In this document: one piece after another, positions 32,034-42,860 of the stretch
How positions within the stretch are numbered: position 1 is the first letter of the stretch
Layout of the letters: each line of letters starts with the position of its first letter
Source of the DNA: Acidobacteriota bacterium
Lineage (GTDB): Bacteria; Acidobacteriota; Thermoanaerobaculia; Gp7-AA8
Direction: 5' to 3'
Assembly (NCBI GenBank): GCA_021781455.1
Contig: JAJXWV010000033.1
Location: 1 to 64,000 of the forward strand
DNA length: 64,000 nt
Notes under the pieces: generated by a model
Databases searched by the model: none
What the model was told of the DNA's origin: nothing
What the model saw: the letters and a program-made list of their open reading frames with translations, nothing else
Made by a program: the position numbers and the translations under genes

Positions 32034-32975
32034 ATGCCGCTGATCCGCTGCCCGAAGTGTGGCCAGGCTTACGACATACCCGGCGTCATCGCGGTGCGGC
32101 TCCCGAACTCGATCGCCACCTGCCACTGCGGCGAGTGGCTGTCGGGCAGTAAGGCCGCACTGCTGGCGCGCATGATCGATCCCTCCAAGATCAACCAGAT
32201 CGATCTGCAGCCGTATCGCGTCGACGAGGCCAAGCCTGCCGAGACGGCATCTGCGAAGAGCCCGGTCGAAGAGGCGCCGGCGCGCCCGCGCTCGTTGCGG
32301 GTGATCGCGCGCGGCGCTCACGACTCGATCAACACGGTCTTCACCATCCGCGACCACCCGCTCTGGTTCGGCAGGCGCGGATGTCACGTCGACATGGCAG
32401 AAGAGGAGCTCTCGCTGCGGCACTGCTCGATCTCCGTTCGCGGCGACGAGCTCGTGGTCCGCGATGCCGACTCGCATACCGGGACCTATCTGGACGGCCA
32501 GCAGATCGAAGAGGCGGTCATCGCAGACGGCGTGCACCTGCTGCGCATCGGCTCGGCGCTGGTGACGATCGAGCCGACCGAGGAGAGCGGAACCGCAGTC
32601 GAGCCGATGGCGATGATCACCGAGCCGGTGAGCGAAGCGGACGTGGAGAAGGCGCTCGCCCGCGCGAAAGAGGAGCCGGAGACGACGCGCACCGTCCTGG
32701 TCTGCGTCGAAGGGCCGCTCAGCGGACAGGAATTCGAAGTGCCGCCCACCGGCCTCATCGTCGGCCGCGAAGGGCACGTGCGCGTTCCCGACGAGTTCCT
32801 CTCCCGCAAGCACTTCGAAGTGATGCCCGACCCCGATGGCATCGTCCGCGTCCGCGACCTCGGCAGCCGCAACGGGACCTTCCTCAACACGTTGCCGGCG
32901 CGGAATACGAAGGTCCACGCCGGCGACGAGATCCGGGCGGGCGTAAACCGCTTCCGGATCGAACGGCGGGCGTGA
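32034..32975 (+). CDS. zinc-ribbon plus two-FHA-domain protein
   Basis: With ATG at 32034 the protein has 313 residues. The N-terminus is a short zinc ribbon (IRCPKCGQAYDIPG ... ATCHCGEW). Two FHA domains follow (about 85-185 and 222-312). The second keeps the classic phospho-Thr-binding residues GREGHVRVPDEFLSRKHFEV and DLGSRNGTFLN; the first is similar (FGRRGCHVDMAEEELSLRHC, DSHTGTYLDG). FHA domains read Ser/Thr kinase signals, so a eukaryotic-like kinase elsewhere is expected. Upstream in-frame codons to 31614 are antisense to mcp and not used. Confidence 0.88.
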   Translation: MPLIRCPKCGQAYDIPGVIAVRLPNSIATCHCGEWLSGSKAALLARMIDPSKINQIDLQPYRVDEAKPAETASAKSPVEEAPARPRSLRVIARGAHDSINTVFTIRDHPLWFGRRGCHVDMAEEELSLRHCSISVRGDELVVRDADSHTGTYLDGQQIEEAVIADGVHLLRIGSALVTIEPTEESGTAVEPMAMITEPVSEADVEKALARAKEEPETTRTVLVCVEGPLSGQEFEVPPTGLIVGREGHVRVPDEFLSRKHFEVMPDPDGIVRVRDLGSRNGTFLNTLPARNTKVHAGDEIRAGVNRFRIERRA

Positions 32976-32990
32976 CGACCGACCGCCCGA

Positions 32991-33187
32991 CCGGTTGCGA
33001 GGTTGCGAGGTTACGAGGTCGCGCGGTTGCGAGGTTGCGAGGTTGCGAGGTTGCGAGGTTACGAGGTCGCGCGGTTGCGAGGTTACGAGGTCGCGCGGTG
33101 CTCGAGCTGGCCGATTGGCCAGTTGCCTGCAAATGCTGAGCGATACACCTCGTAACCTCGTAACCTCGCAACCGCGCAACCGGTTGG
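32991..33187. repeat. 200-bp inverted array of GGTTGCGA / TCGCAACC units
   Basis: About thirteen octads GGTTGCGA, GGTTACGA or GGTCGCGC run from 32991 to 33100. The opposite arm (ACCTCGTAACCTCGTAACCT and on) runs from 33148 to 33184, ending AACCGCGCAACCGG, which complements the first CCGGTTGCG. It separates the FHA gene from lexA. Spacer-free tandem units rule out CRISPR. Confidence 0.88.
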
Positions 33188-33213
33188 TGCGGATCAATTC
33201 GCTCGACTACCGC

Positions 33214-33251
33214 TTGACTTTCGCCTCATTGCCGCCTACATTGGGCGGTAA
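33214..33251 (+). promoter_or_regulatory. lexA promoter with overlapping palindromic operator candidate
   Basis: TTGACT (33214-33219) and TACATT (33237-33242) are 17 bp apart, a good sigma-70-type promoter giving a leader of about 12 nt. The -10 lies inside the palindrome TTGCCGCC-N7-GGCGGTAA (33229-33251, one mismatched pair), a plausible LexA self-regulation site. Confidence 0.5.
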
Positions 33252-33261
33252 CGAGGCATAA

Positions 33262-33879
33262 ATGAAGTATCTGACCGAACGACAGCGCGACATTCTGGAG
33301 TTCATCCGTGAGCATCAACGGCAACACGGTGTCGCGCCCACCCATCGCGAAATCTGCGACCACTTCGGCTTCTCGTCGTACGGCACGGTCTACAAGCACC
33401 TCTCGCTGCTCGAGAAGAAGGGGCTGATCCGCCGCGACTGGAACCAGAAGCGAGGCGTCGAGATCGTCGACGAGGAGAAAGCGGCGCCGGAAGCATCATC
33501 GAGTGCGCGCGAGCTGCCGCTGTTCGGCTACATCGCCGCCGGCCGGCCTCTCGACGTCGAGCCCTCCAGCGACACGATCACCGTCCCCGAGCACCTGACC
33601 AGGCGCGGCGAGAACTACGTGCTGAAGGTGCGCGGCGACTCGATGGTCGACGACGGCATCCTCGACGGCGACCTGGTGATCATCGCCCGGCGCGAGCAGG
33701 CCGACAACGGCGAGATGGTGGTGGCCAACGTCAACGGAGAAGTCACTCTCAAGCGAATTTATCGAGAAGGCGAACGCGTCCGCCTCCAGCCGGCGAACTC
33801 GATGATGAGCCCGATCTATGCCGCTGCCCGCGAGGTCGCGGTGCAGGGCGTCGTCGTCGGCCTGATGCGGCGCTTCTGA
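33262..33879 (+). CDS. lexA: LexA SOS repressor
   Basis: The 205-aa repressor has the N-terminal winged helix (TERQRDILEFIREHQRQHG ... THREICDHFGFSS) and an S24 self-cleavage domain. The Ala93-Gly94 scissile bond is in YIAAGRPLD, and the catalytic pair is Ser127 (GDSMVDDGI) and Lys164 (VTLKRIY). RecA-stimulated cleavage relieves repression of DNA-repair genes. Its own promoter overlaps a palindrome that may be its operator. An XRE regulator follows 19 bp downstream in the same operon. Confidence 0.96.
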   Translation: MKYLTERQRDILEFIREHQRQHGVAPTHREICDHFGFSSYGTVYKHLSLLEKKGLIRRDWNQKRGVEIVDEEKAAPEASSSARELPLFGYIAAGRPLDVEPSSDTITVPEHLTRRGENYVLKVRGDSMVDDGILDGDLVIIARREQADNGEMVVANVNGEVTLKRIYREGERVRLQPANSMMSPIYAAAREVAVQGVVVGLMRRF

Positions 33880-33898
33880 AGCGAAAGGTGAGGAAGTC

Positions 33899-34321
33899 AT
33901 GGATCTGGTGCTGAAACTGCGGGAGATTCGTCGTGTACGCGGCCTGAGCCAGAAGGACGTGGCCCGGCTTTCGGGTGTGGGTGAGAAGACGATCAGCTCG
34001 TTCGAGACGGGACAGCGGATCGGCTCGCTCAAGCTCAACCAGCTCAAACGGCTGCTCAGCGTCTACGGCCTCAGCGAGGCCGAGTTCTTCGGCGGCGTGG
34101 TCGAGAAGGAGATTGCACCGTGGGAGCTCGACGAGGAGCAGTTCGCCACTTCACGGCTGCTCGACGAGTTGCGCGCCCTGCCGCGCTCGACCAAGAAAGC
34201 GATGCTCCACAAGTTCCACCTCATGCTGGAGACCGCCGGCGAGGTCCACGACGTCCGCGGGAAGCGCCCCGCGTACATCCGCGAGGATCCCGACTGGCAC
34301 ATGCTCACGTCAAGGAACTAG
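33899..34321 (+). CDS. XRE-family transcriptional regulator
   Basis: The 140-aa protein starts with an HTH_XRE domain (LKLREIRRVRGLSQKDVARL ... GEKTISSFETGQR). A helical C-terminal half (ELRALPRSTKKAMLHKFHLM) without a ligand-binding fold I can name follows. GTGAGGA gives it a good ribosome-binding site. It is placed 19 bp after lexA and is probably cotranscribed, so it would respond to DNA damage; a role as a second-tier SOS or prophage-like regulator is speculative. Confidence 0.85.
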   Translation: MDLVLKLREIRRVRGLSQKDVARLSGVGEKTISSFETGQRIGSLKLNQLKRLLSVYGLSEAEFFGGVVEKEIAPWELDEEQFATSRLLDELRALPRSTKKAMLHKFHLMLETAGEVHDVRGKRPAYIREDPDWHMLTSRN

Positions 34322-34351
34322 GAGCGCGGACCACAGCCCCGTCACTCTGAT

Positions 34352-34411
34352 GGTGTGGGGCGGCCCTTCCAGCCCACCGAGGAGGGCAGGCTGGAAAGCC
34401 TGCCCCACACC
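34352..34411. repeat. REP-like inverted repeat (GGCAGGCTGGAAAGCCTGCC)
   Basis: GGTGTGGGGC (34352-34361) pairs with GCCCCACACC at the far end. The right half contains the small palindrome GGCAGGCTGGAAAGCCTGCC. The same palindrome family (GGACAGGCTGGAAAGCCTGT) occurs inside nrdJ at 4151-4172. Confidence 0.75.
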
Positions 34412-34443
34412 GACCGGCTCAGCTCAGAGTGGGAGGGCTGCTC

Positions 34444-35346
34444 TCACTCCGTCTTCCTTCCGAAGATCCGCGCGAGCGACGCATCGAGATTCGGCTCCGC
34501 GAATGCAAATCCCTCCGACCCCAATCGCGCCGGCAGCACCCGCTGGCCGCCGAGGATCGTTTCTTCCGCCATCTGGCCGAAGGCCGCCTTCAGCGCAATG
34601 GCAGGCGTCGGCAGAAACGCAGGCCGGCGTATCGCGCGGCCGAGAGCATGCGCGAAGTCGCGGTTCTGCACCGGCTCGGGCGAGGTTGCGTTGTACACAC
34701 CGCGCGCGGCGTGGTTCTCGACCGTCCATTCGATTGCTCGAAGGACGTCCTCCCGGTCGATCCACGACATCCACTGCCTGCCGCTTCCGATCGGTCCTCC
34801 GAGACCGAGACGGAAGGGAAGCAGCATCTTCGACAGCGCGCCACCGCTCTTGTCGAAGACGACGCCGAAGCGCAGCAGCACCACGCGCGCGACCGGCTCT
34901 GCTTCGCGCGCAGCCGCCTCCCATTTCCGGCAGAGGTCGGCGAGAAAACCATTCCCTGCGGGCGAGAGCTCGTCGAGCGTCTCATCGCCGCGGTCGCCGT
35001 AGAAACCGACCGCCGACGAGCTGATGAAAGCGCGCCGCTCGGCGGGGCTCTGTTTCAAAGCCGTGACGAGTGCGGTCGTGGCGTCGAGTCGGCTCGACAC
35101 GAGCCTTTGTTTCCGCTCCGCGCTCCAGCGGCCGGCACCGAGGTTCTCGCCCGCGAGGTTGATGACGACGTCCGCACTTCCCACCTCCGAAGCCCACGGC
35201 CCAAGCGCCGGCGGATGCCATTCGATGCCGCGGCCTCGCACATGCGAAGGGTTGCGCGTCAGCACCACCACGTCGCCCAGCCTCATGAGCCTCTCCACGA
35301 GGGGCGTCCCGATGAACCCGCTACCTCCGGCGATGGCGATCTTCAT
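34444..35346 (-). CDS. TIGR01777-family SDR epimerase (YfcH-like)
   Basis: The 300-aa NAD(P)-binding protein has the Rossmann motif GGSGFIGTPL near the N-terminus, VVINLAGENLGAGRWS, the SSSAVGFYGDRGDETL active-site region with Ser/Tyr, and a C-terminal DUF1731-like tail (RPAFLPTPAIALKAAFGQMA). This is the TIGR01777 group annotated as nucleoside-diphosphate-sugar epimerases. The substrate is undetermined. GGAG lies 10 nt before ATG 35346. Confidence 0.88.
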   Translation of the reverse strand: MKIAIAGGSGFIGTPLVERLMRLGDVVVLTRNPSHVRGRGIEWHPPALGPWASEVGSADVVINLAGENLGAGRWSAERKQRLVSSRLDATTALVTALKQSPAERRAFISSSAVGFYGDRGDETLDELSPAGNGFLADLCRKWEAAAREAEPVARVVLLRFGVVFDKSGGALSKMLLPFRLGLGGPIGSGRQWMSWIDREDVLRAIEWTVENHAARGVYNATSPEPVQNRDFAHALGRAIRRPAFLPTPAIALKAAFGQMAEETILGGQRVLPARLGSEGFAFAEPNLDASLARIFGRKTE

Positions 35347-35388
35347 GGCCACATTCTCCAGCCGGCGGCAGGGAAACGCCCGCAAAAC

Positions 35389-35420
35389 AAAGACCCCGCC
35401 GTCGCGGTGGCGGGGTCTTT
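35389..35420 (-). terminator. rho-independent terminator downstream of tsaD
   Basis: AAAGACCCCGCC (35389-35400) pairs perfectly with 35409-35420 across 8 nt, with A/T ends on both sides. It lies between tsaD and the epimerase, both on the minus strand, and could also stop plus-strand transcripts. Confidence 0.75.
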
Positions 35421-35442
35421 AACCGATGAAGGAGGAGGAACA

Positions 35443-35700
35443 ATGGGTGTGTGTAGGAGACCAGATCCTTCGCGCTTCATCAGATTGGACGCGCGCCGAC
35501 CGGAAAGGTCACACGGCCGGGCCGGTGACAGCAAAACCGGACGGAAGATCGCCGGTCGGGCGCCCTCCCTGCTTCTCAACGGATCCGGGAACGCGCCACC
35601 ACTCTCCGCGGATCGGCCGGAATCCCCATCTGCAATCCGGCGAAGGCGATCATTGCGGCGTTGTCGGTGCAGTAGCGCTTCTCCGGCAGGCGGACGATGA
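35443..35700 (+). CDS. possible 85-aa ORF with strong ribosome-binding site, antisense to the tsaD end
   Basis: ATG at 35443 follows GGAGGAGGAA with ideal spacing, just after the terminator hairpin. The product (MGVCRRPDPSRFIRLDARRP...) is Arg/Pro/Ser-rich and overlaps the last 125 bases of tsaD on the other strand. The amino-acid bias looks like a shadow frame of GC-rich DNA; only the ribosome-binding site argues for it. Confidence 0.2.
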   Translation: MGVCRRPDPSRFIRLDARRPERSHGRAGDSKTGRKIAGRAPSLLLNGSGNAPPLSADRPESPSAIRRRRSLRRCRCSSASPAGGR

Positions 35701-36628
35701 CTCCGCGATGCCGCCCCCATTCCAGGATGCGATCGCGGAGAACGCCGTTTGCGGCCACTCCGCCCGCGATGGCGATCTCGGTCGGCATGGCCTCCCGTTC
35801 CGACTGCATTCGTGACCAGACCGTTCCCAGCCGATCGAAGAGCTGCGCGAAAAGCGCGTCCTGGAATGTGGCGCAGAAGTCGGCCATGGCCTTCTCGTCG
35901 CCGCCGCTGTGAATCCGGTGCTCGCGCGCCAGGCGGATCGCGCCGGCCTTGATTCCGGAGTACGAAAAATCCGCCGATTCGTCCTTGAACTGCGCGATGG
36001 GAAAGGGGAAGCGGCGCACATCCGCCTGTCCCTGCCGCGCGAATTTCTCGATCTGCGGTCCTCCGGGATATGGCAGCCCGATGAACTTCGCGACCTTGTC
36101 GAACGTCTCCCCGATGGCGTCGTCGCGGGTGCGATTGATCATGCGCACCTGCGCCCGGCCGTCGCCCGGACGCACGTCGTAGATGGACGAATGACCGCCC
36201 GAGATGACCAGACTGAGAACGCGCTTCGGCAGCGGGATGGATGCGCCATCCGTCTGCAGGTAGGGGGAAAAGATGTGCCCCTCGAGATGATTCACCGCCA
36301 CGATCGGGATGCCCAGACCGTACGCAAGGCCCTGCGCGCCGGCAACGCCGACCAGGAGCGCTCCGATCAGGCCGGGGCCGCTCGTGACGGCGATCGAATC
36401 GATGTCACTCCACGCCGCTCCGGCATCCGCGAGAGATCGGGTCACGAGCGGAAAAAGATGCTGCAGGTGCTCGCGCGAGGCGATCTCCGGAACGACGCCG
36501 CCGAACGGCTGGTGCCGTTCGATCTGCGAGGCGATGTGGTTGACGCGCACCGTCCCGTCGCGCTCGAGCAGCGCCACGGAAGTTTCGTCGCACGAAGTTT
36601 CGATCCCGAGGATCAGGGGTGAAGGCAT
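35576..36628 (-). CDS. tsaD: tRNA N6-adenosine threonylcarbamoyltransferase
   Basis: TsaD transfers threonylcarbamoyl to A37 of ANN-decoding tRNAs, in complex with TsaB/TsaE. The 350-aa ASKHA-fold protein has GIETSCDETSVAL at the start, the metal-binding His pair in NHLEGH (H114, H118), LVISGGHSSIY, and the C-terminal AIAGGVAANGVLRD and TDNAAMIAFAG. It is standard length. It is divergent from valS across a heptad-repeat spacer. Confidence 0.96.
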   Translation of the reverse strand: MPSPLILGIETSCDETSVALLERDGTVRVNHIASQIERHQPFGGVVPEIASREHLQHLFPLVTRSLADAGAAWSDIDSIAVTSGPGLIGALLVGVAGAQGLAYGLGIPIVAVNHLEGHIFSPYLQTDGASIPLPKRVLSLVISGGHSSIYDVRPGDGRAQVRMINRTRDDAIGETFDKVAKFIGLPYPGGPQIEKFARQGQADVRRFPFPIAQFKDESADFSYSGIKAGAIRLAREHRIHSGGDEKAMADFCATFQDALFAQLFDRLGTVWSRMQSEREAMPTEIAIAGGVAANGVLRDRILEWGRHRGVIVRLPEKRYCTDNAAMIAFAGLQMGIPADPRRVVARSRIR

Positions 36629-36638
36629 GGCGTAGAAG

Positions 36639-36721
36639 AGCGGGGAGCGGGCAACGGGTAGCGGGTAGGAGTCGGCAAATCGAGCGCGCTCCTACCCGCC
36701 GCACGCTGCCCGCCACACGCT
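36639..36721. repeat. inverted GCGGGTA / TACCCGC repeat
   Basis: GAGCGGGGAGCGGGCAACGG and on (36639-36670) faces CTCCTACCCGCCGCACGCTG and on (36690-36721). It lies in the divergent tsaD-valS spacer, just upstream of the valS -10 element. Confidence 0.8.
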
Positions 36722-36751
36722 CGGTCGAAATTCGAACAGCGCCCGCAACCT

Positions 36752-36757
36752 TATAAT
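36752..36757 (+). promoter_or_regulatory. valS -10 element
   Basis: A perfect TATAAT lies 17 nt before the valS ATG, predicting a leader of about 11 nt. The -35 is poor: TTCGAA at 36731-36736, with a 15-bp gap. Confidence 0.5.
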
Positions 36758-36774
36758 GCCCCGCCTCTGAAGCC

Positions 36775-39405
<2,631 letters not shown>

Positions 39406-39409
39406 AGGA

Positions 39410-39479
39410 CAGTCCTGAGTGCTGAGTCCTGAGGTGGACGCGTCTCTCCCGGGACTCAGGACTCAGGACTCAGGACTTC
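39410..39479. repeat. inverted TCCTGAG / CTCAGGA repeat
   Basis: AGTCCTGAGTGCTGAGTCCT (39411-39430) faces GACTCAGGACTCAGGACTCA (39453-39472) around about 20 nt. It fills the valS-birA spacer. Confidence 0.9.
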
Positions 39480-39482
39480 GGC

Positions 39483-40256
39483 ATGATCGACACCCGCGCC
39501 ATCGTCGAGAGGCTCCGGCGAATCGAATCGCTGGCGATCATCCCGCGCGTCTCGTCGACCAATCTCGTCGCCCGGCGCGTGGTCAACGAGTGCATCGAGA
39601 ACGAGCTCTCCCTGCCGCAAGCGATCATCGTCGCCCGCGAGCAGTTCGCCGGCCGCGGCCGCAACCAGCGCACGTGGTCGTCGCCCGCGGGAAAAGGCAT
39701 CTACGCCACGGCGCTGCTGACCGTTTCGACCGCCGAGCTCCCCCTGATCCCGCTGGAGATGGCGAACATCGTCGCCTCGTTCCTGCACGAGGTGTTCGCC
39801 ATCGACGCTCGCGTCAAGTGGCCCAACGACGTCTACGCGAACGGGCGCAAGATCGCCGGCATCCTGATCGAGGCCCGGGTCCAGGAGGACCGCGCCTATC
39901 TCGCCGTCGGCATCGGCGTGAACGTGGAGCCCGTCACGGACGACGAGCGTCCGAATGCGATCGCCATTCGCGAGCTCTCGCCGCGCGATTTCCGCGGTCT
40001 CGACGAAGCGACGATCGCCTTCGTCGAGCATCTCGATTCGAGTCTGGCCGAGCCCATGGACCGCGACCGGGTGATCGGCGAATGGCGAAAGCGAGCCGTC
40101 CATCGCCCCGGCGAGCGCATCACCTGCCTTCTGGGCGACCGCAGCGTCAGCGGCACGTGGGCGGGAATCGACGAGCAGGGGCGCGCGCTGCTGCGGCAGG
40201 GCGAGAGCGTGACCGCCATCAGCGCCGGCGACATCATCGTCGAGCAGGCCCGGTAG
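39483..40256 (+). CDS. birA: biotin--[acetyl-CoA-carboxylase] ligase, no DNA-binding domain
   Basis: The 257-aa enzyme activates biotin with ATP and attaches it to the carboxyl carrier protein. It has the biotinyl-AMP loop GRGRNQRTWSSP, KWPNDVYANGRKIAGIL and a C-terminal SH3-like domain (GERITCLLGDRSVSGTWAGI). It lacks the N-terminal winged helix of bifunctional BirA, so it should not repress a biotin operon. It heads a birA-coaX-ggt run. bioY at 46974 supplies biotin uptake. Confidence 0.93.
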   Translation: MIDTRAIVERLRRIESLAIIPRVSSTNLVARRVVNECIENELSLPQAIIVAREQFAGRGRNQRTWSSPAGKGIYATALLTVSTAELPLIPLEMANIVASFLHEVFAIDARVKWPNDVYANGRKIAGILIEARVQEDRAYLAVGIGVNVEPVTDDERPNAIAIRELSPRDFRGLDEATIAFVEHLDSSLAEPMDRDRVIGEWRKRAVHRPGERITCLLGDRSVSGTWAGIDEQGRALLRQGESVTAISAGDIIVEQAR

Positions 40257-40332
40257 GGACGCGCAGCAGCGCGTCCGCAGCTCGCGTCCTGCCACCTGGC
40301 CGGGGTTGCGGACGCGCTGCTGCGCGTCCCTG
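40254..40332. repeat. REPIN-like double hairpin, copy 1
   Basis: A 25-nt arm (40255-40279) and its exact complement (40307-40331) flank 27 nt. Each arm is itself a palindrome (GGACGCGCAGCAGCGCGTCC). It sits between birA and coaX and begins on the birA stop codon. Confidence 0.85.
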
Positions 40333-40349
40333 CGGCTAAACTACGCGCC

Positions 40350-41138
40350 ATGCCGTCCAACCTGCTCGTCGTCGATGCGGGGAACACCAACATCGTCCTG
40401 GGCGTGTACCGCGACGACGTCCTGGTCGACTCCTGGCAACTGGCCACGGCGCGCGAGCGCACCGCCGACGAGTACGGAATCAACGCCCGCCTCCTCATCG
40501 GAGAGATCCTCGACGGCCCGCTGGAAGGAGCGATCGTCTCGTCGGTCGTCCCGCCGCTCAACGGCGTCCTGGCAGCCATGATCGAAAAATACTTCGGCGT
40601 CCAGCCGCTCTTCGTCGAGCCCGGTGTGAAGACCGGGATCGCCATTCAGGTCGACAATCCGCAGGAGGTCGGCGCCGACCGCATCGTCAACTGCGTGGCC
40701 GCGCACGACCGTTGGGGCGGCCCCACCGTCGTCGTCGATTTCGGGACCGCCACCACGTTCGACCTCGTCACGGCCGACGCGAAATACGCGGGCGGGGTCA
40801 TCGCGCCCGGCCTGACCGTCTCGGCGGAGGCGCTCTTCGCCCGCGCCGCGCGGCTGCCGCGCGTCGACATCAAGCGCCCCCCTCACGTCATCGGCACGAA
40901 CACTGTCGTCAACATGCAGTCCGGCATCTACTTCGGCTACCTCGGTCTCGTCGACGGAATCCTGGAGCGCATGAAGGAGGAGGTCCCCGGCATCCGGCGC
41001 GTGGTCGGCACGGGCAGCCTGGCGCCGCTGTTCGAGGCCGATAGTCAACATCTTGACGAACTGGACCTGCAGCTGACGCTCAAGGGACTGAAACTGATTT
41101 ACGAGCGCAACCGCACGCCGCGGAGAGGGCGGAAGTGA
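40350..41138 (+). CDS. coaX: type III pantothenate kinase
   Basis: The 262-aa ASKHA-fold kinase makes 4'-phosphopantothenate, the first step of CoA synthesis, and unlike PanK-I it is not feedback-inhibited. Diagnostic motifs are VDAGNTNIVLGVY (phosphate 1), the GADRIVNCVAA substrate region and VVDFGTATTFDLV. It often needs a monovalent cation. It commonly neighbours birA, as here. Its stop overlaps the ggt GTG start by 4 bp. Confidence 0.95.
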   Translation: MPSNLLVVDAGNTNIVLGVYRDDVLVDSWQLATARERTADEYGINARLLIGEILDGPLEGAIVSSVVPPLNGVLAAMIEKYFGVQPLFVEPGVKTGIAIQVDNPQEVGADRIVNCVAAHDRWGGPTVVVDFGTATTFDLVTADAKYAGGVIAPGLTVSAEALFARAARLPRVDIKRPPHVIGTNTVVNMQSGIYFGYLGLVDGILERMKEEVPGIRRVVGTGSLAPLFEADSQHLDELDLQLTLKGLKLIYERNRTPRRGRK

Positions 41139-42859
41139 GCCAGTCGGTCGCAGCGGATCGGGCGTTCGAAACCGCGAGAATCTCGATTGCCATCGTCCTG
41201 GCCGCTCTCCTGGCCACCTCCGCCTTGGCCGGCTCCCAGATCGTGGCCAACACCGCCGCGCTGTCGACTGCTTCTCCGTACGCGACACAGGTCGGGCTGA
41301 TGGTGCTCAAACGCGGCGGCAACGCCATTGACGCCGCCGTGGCGGTCGCGTTCGCCCTGGCCGTGGCGAATCCGCAGGCCGGCAACCTCGGCGGCGGCGG
41401 CTTCCTCGTCTATTACGACGCGAAGAGCAGCGCCGTCTGGACGCTCGATTTCCGCGAGGTCGCTCCCGGCGCGGCAAAGCGCGACATGTTCGTCATGCCG
41501 GACGGCGCCATCGCTCCCGCCCTCCGCACCGGGCCACTGGCATCGGGAGTACCGGCTACGGTCGCGGGGCTCGAGGCCATGCACAAGAAGTTCGGCTCGA
41601 AGCCGTGGAAGGAGCTCCTGCAGCCGGCCATCGCGCTGGCCCGCGACGGCGTAGCCACCGACGGGCAGCTCACGAGCGACCTTGAAGAGGCGCGGAAGGA
41701 GCGGCACATCGACACGCTCCCCGCCACCGCCGCTCTCTTCTATCCGAAAGGAACTGCCCTGCAGGCCGGCACGCGATTCGTGCAGGCCGATCTCGCTTCG
41801 ACGATGACCCGCCTGGCCGACGCCGGCGCCCGCGATTTCTACGAGGGAGCGCTGGCCGAGCAGATGGTGGCCGCCGTGCAGAAGGCTGGCGGAATCCTCT
41901 CCCACAAAGATCTCCGCGAATACGCACCGCTGTGGCGCGCGCCGATCCGCATCCATTTCCGCGATGTGGACATCTACACGATGGCGCCGCCCGCCGCAGG
42001 CGGCCTCGTGATCGGAGAAGCCCTGGGGATTCTCAACGGCTACGACCTGGCCTCGACCGGGTTCCAGACACCACGGTCGCTGCATCTGCTCGTCGAGGCC
42101 GAGCGCCGCGCCTACATCGATCGCAACAAGTACCTGGGCGATCCCGCGACGGTGCGGATTCCCTATCGCGACATCCTCTCCGAGAGCCGCGCCGCGGCCT
42201 GGCGGAGCTCGATCAACCCCGACCGCGCCACGCCGACGTCGACGCTCGTCGAGCCGGGCACGACCGCCGCGGTCGAGAGCAGCCAGACCACGCACTTCAC
42301 GATCGCCGACGCGCAGGGCAACGTGGCCGCCCTCACGACGACGCTCGACGACAAATTCGGGAGTGGCTTCCTCGTTCCCGGCCTCGGCTTCTTTCTCAGC
42401 GACGCCATGGACGAGTTCACCGTCGCACCCGGCAAACCGAACCGCGACGGCCTGGAGCAGGGAAGCGCGAACAGCATCGAATCGAAGAAGCGCATGGCCT
42501 CGTCGATGTCGCCCACCATCGTGCTGAAGAACGGCAAGCCCTTTCTCGCTCTCGGCACGCGCGGAGGCCCGAGCATCCCGACGACGGTGCTGCAGGTTCT
42601 GCTCAACGTCCTGGTCTACGACAAGCCGCTTTTCGAAGCCATCGCCGCACCGCGGTTTCACCATCAGGCCCAACCCGATCAGGTCGAGTACGAGAACCTT
42701 CTCGCACCGGCCGCGACGATCAAGGCGTTAGGCGCCATGGGACACGGAGTCCTCATCGCTCCCGAACCCATCGGCGACGTCCAGGCCCTCATGTTCAGCG
42801 GCGGAAAGATCATCGCCGTCGCCGATCCCCGCGGCCAGGGCGCGTCGGGCGGGTACTGA
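41135..42859 (+). CDS. ggt: gamma-glutamyltransferase
   Basis: The 574-aa proenzyme cleaves gamma-glutamyl bonds of glutathione and related peptides. It has a hydrophobic N-terminal segment (ISIAIVLAALLATSALAG, about 16-33) acting as export signal, GGNAIDAAVA, and the self-cleavage site before T385 (SSQTTHFTIAD), which becomes the N-terminal nucleophile of the small subunit. GTG start, coupled to coaX. It would act in the periplasm. Confidence 0.93.
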   Translation: MSQSVAADRAFETARISIAIVLAALLATSALAGSQIVANTAALSTASPYATQVGLMVLKRGGNAIDAAVAVAFALAVANPQAGNLGGGGFLVYYDAKSSAVWTLDFREVAPGAAKRDMFVMPDGAIAPALRTGPLASGVPATVAGLEAMHKKFGSKPWKELLQPAIALARDGVATDGQLTSDLEEARKERHIDTLPATAALFYPKGTALQAGTRFVQADLASTMTRLADAGARDFYEGALAEQMVAAVQKAGGILSHKDLREYAPLWRAPIRIHFRDVDIYTMAPPAAGGLVIGEALGILNGYDLASTGFQTPRSLHLLVEAERRAYIDRNKYLGDPATVRIPYRDILSESRAAAWRSSINPDRATPTSTLVEPGTTAAVESSQTTHFTIADAQGNVAALTTTLDDKFGSGFLVPGLGFFLSDAMDEFTVAPGKPNRDGLEQGSANSIESKKRMASSMSPTIVLKNGKPFLALGTRGGPSIPTTVLQVLLNVLVYDKPLFEAIAAPRFHHQAQPDQVEYENLLAPAATIKALGAMGHGVLIAPEPIGDVQALMFSGGKIIAVADPRGQGASGGY

Positions 42860-42860
42860 C

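Noticed and set aside
32991-33187. Possible CRISPR array (also 7979-8184)
   Set aside because: Units are 8-9 bp without unique spacers, and the second half is inverted; no cas genes nearby.
35443-35700. Treating the antisense ORF as a confident gene
   Set aside because: Only the ribosome-binding site supports it; half the frame is antisense to the conserved tsaD C-terminus.
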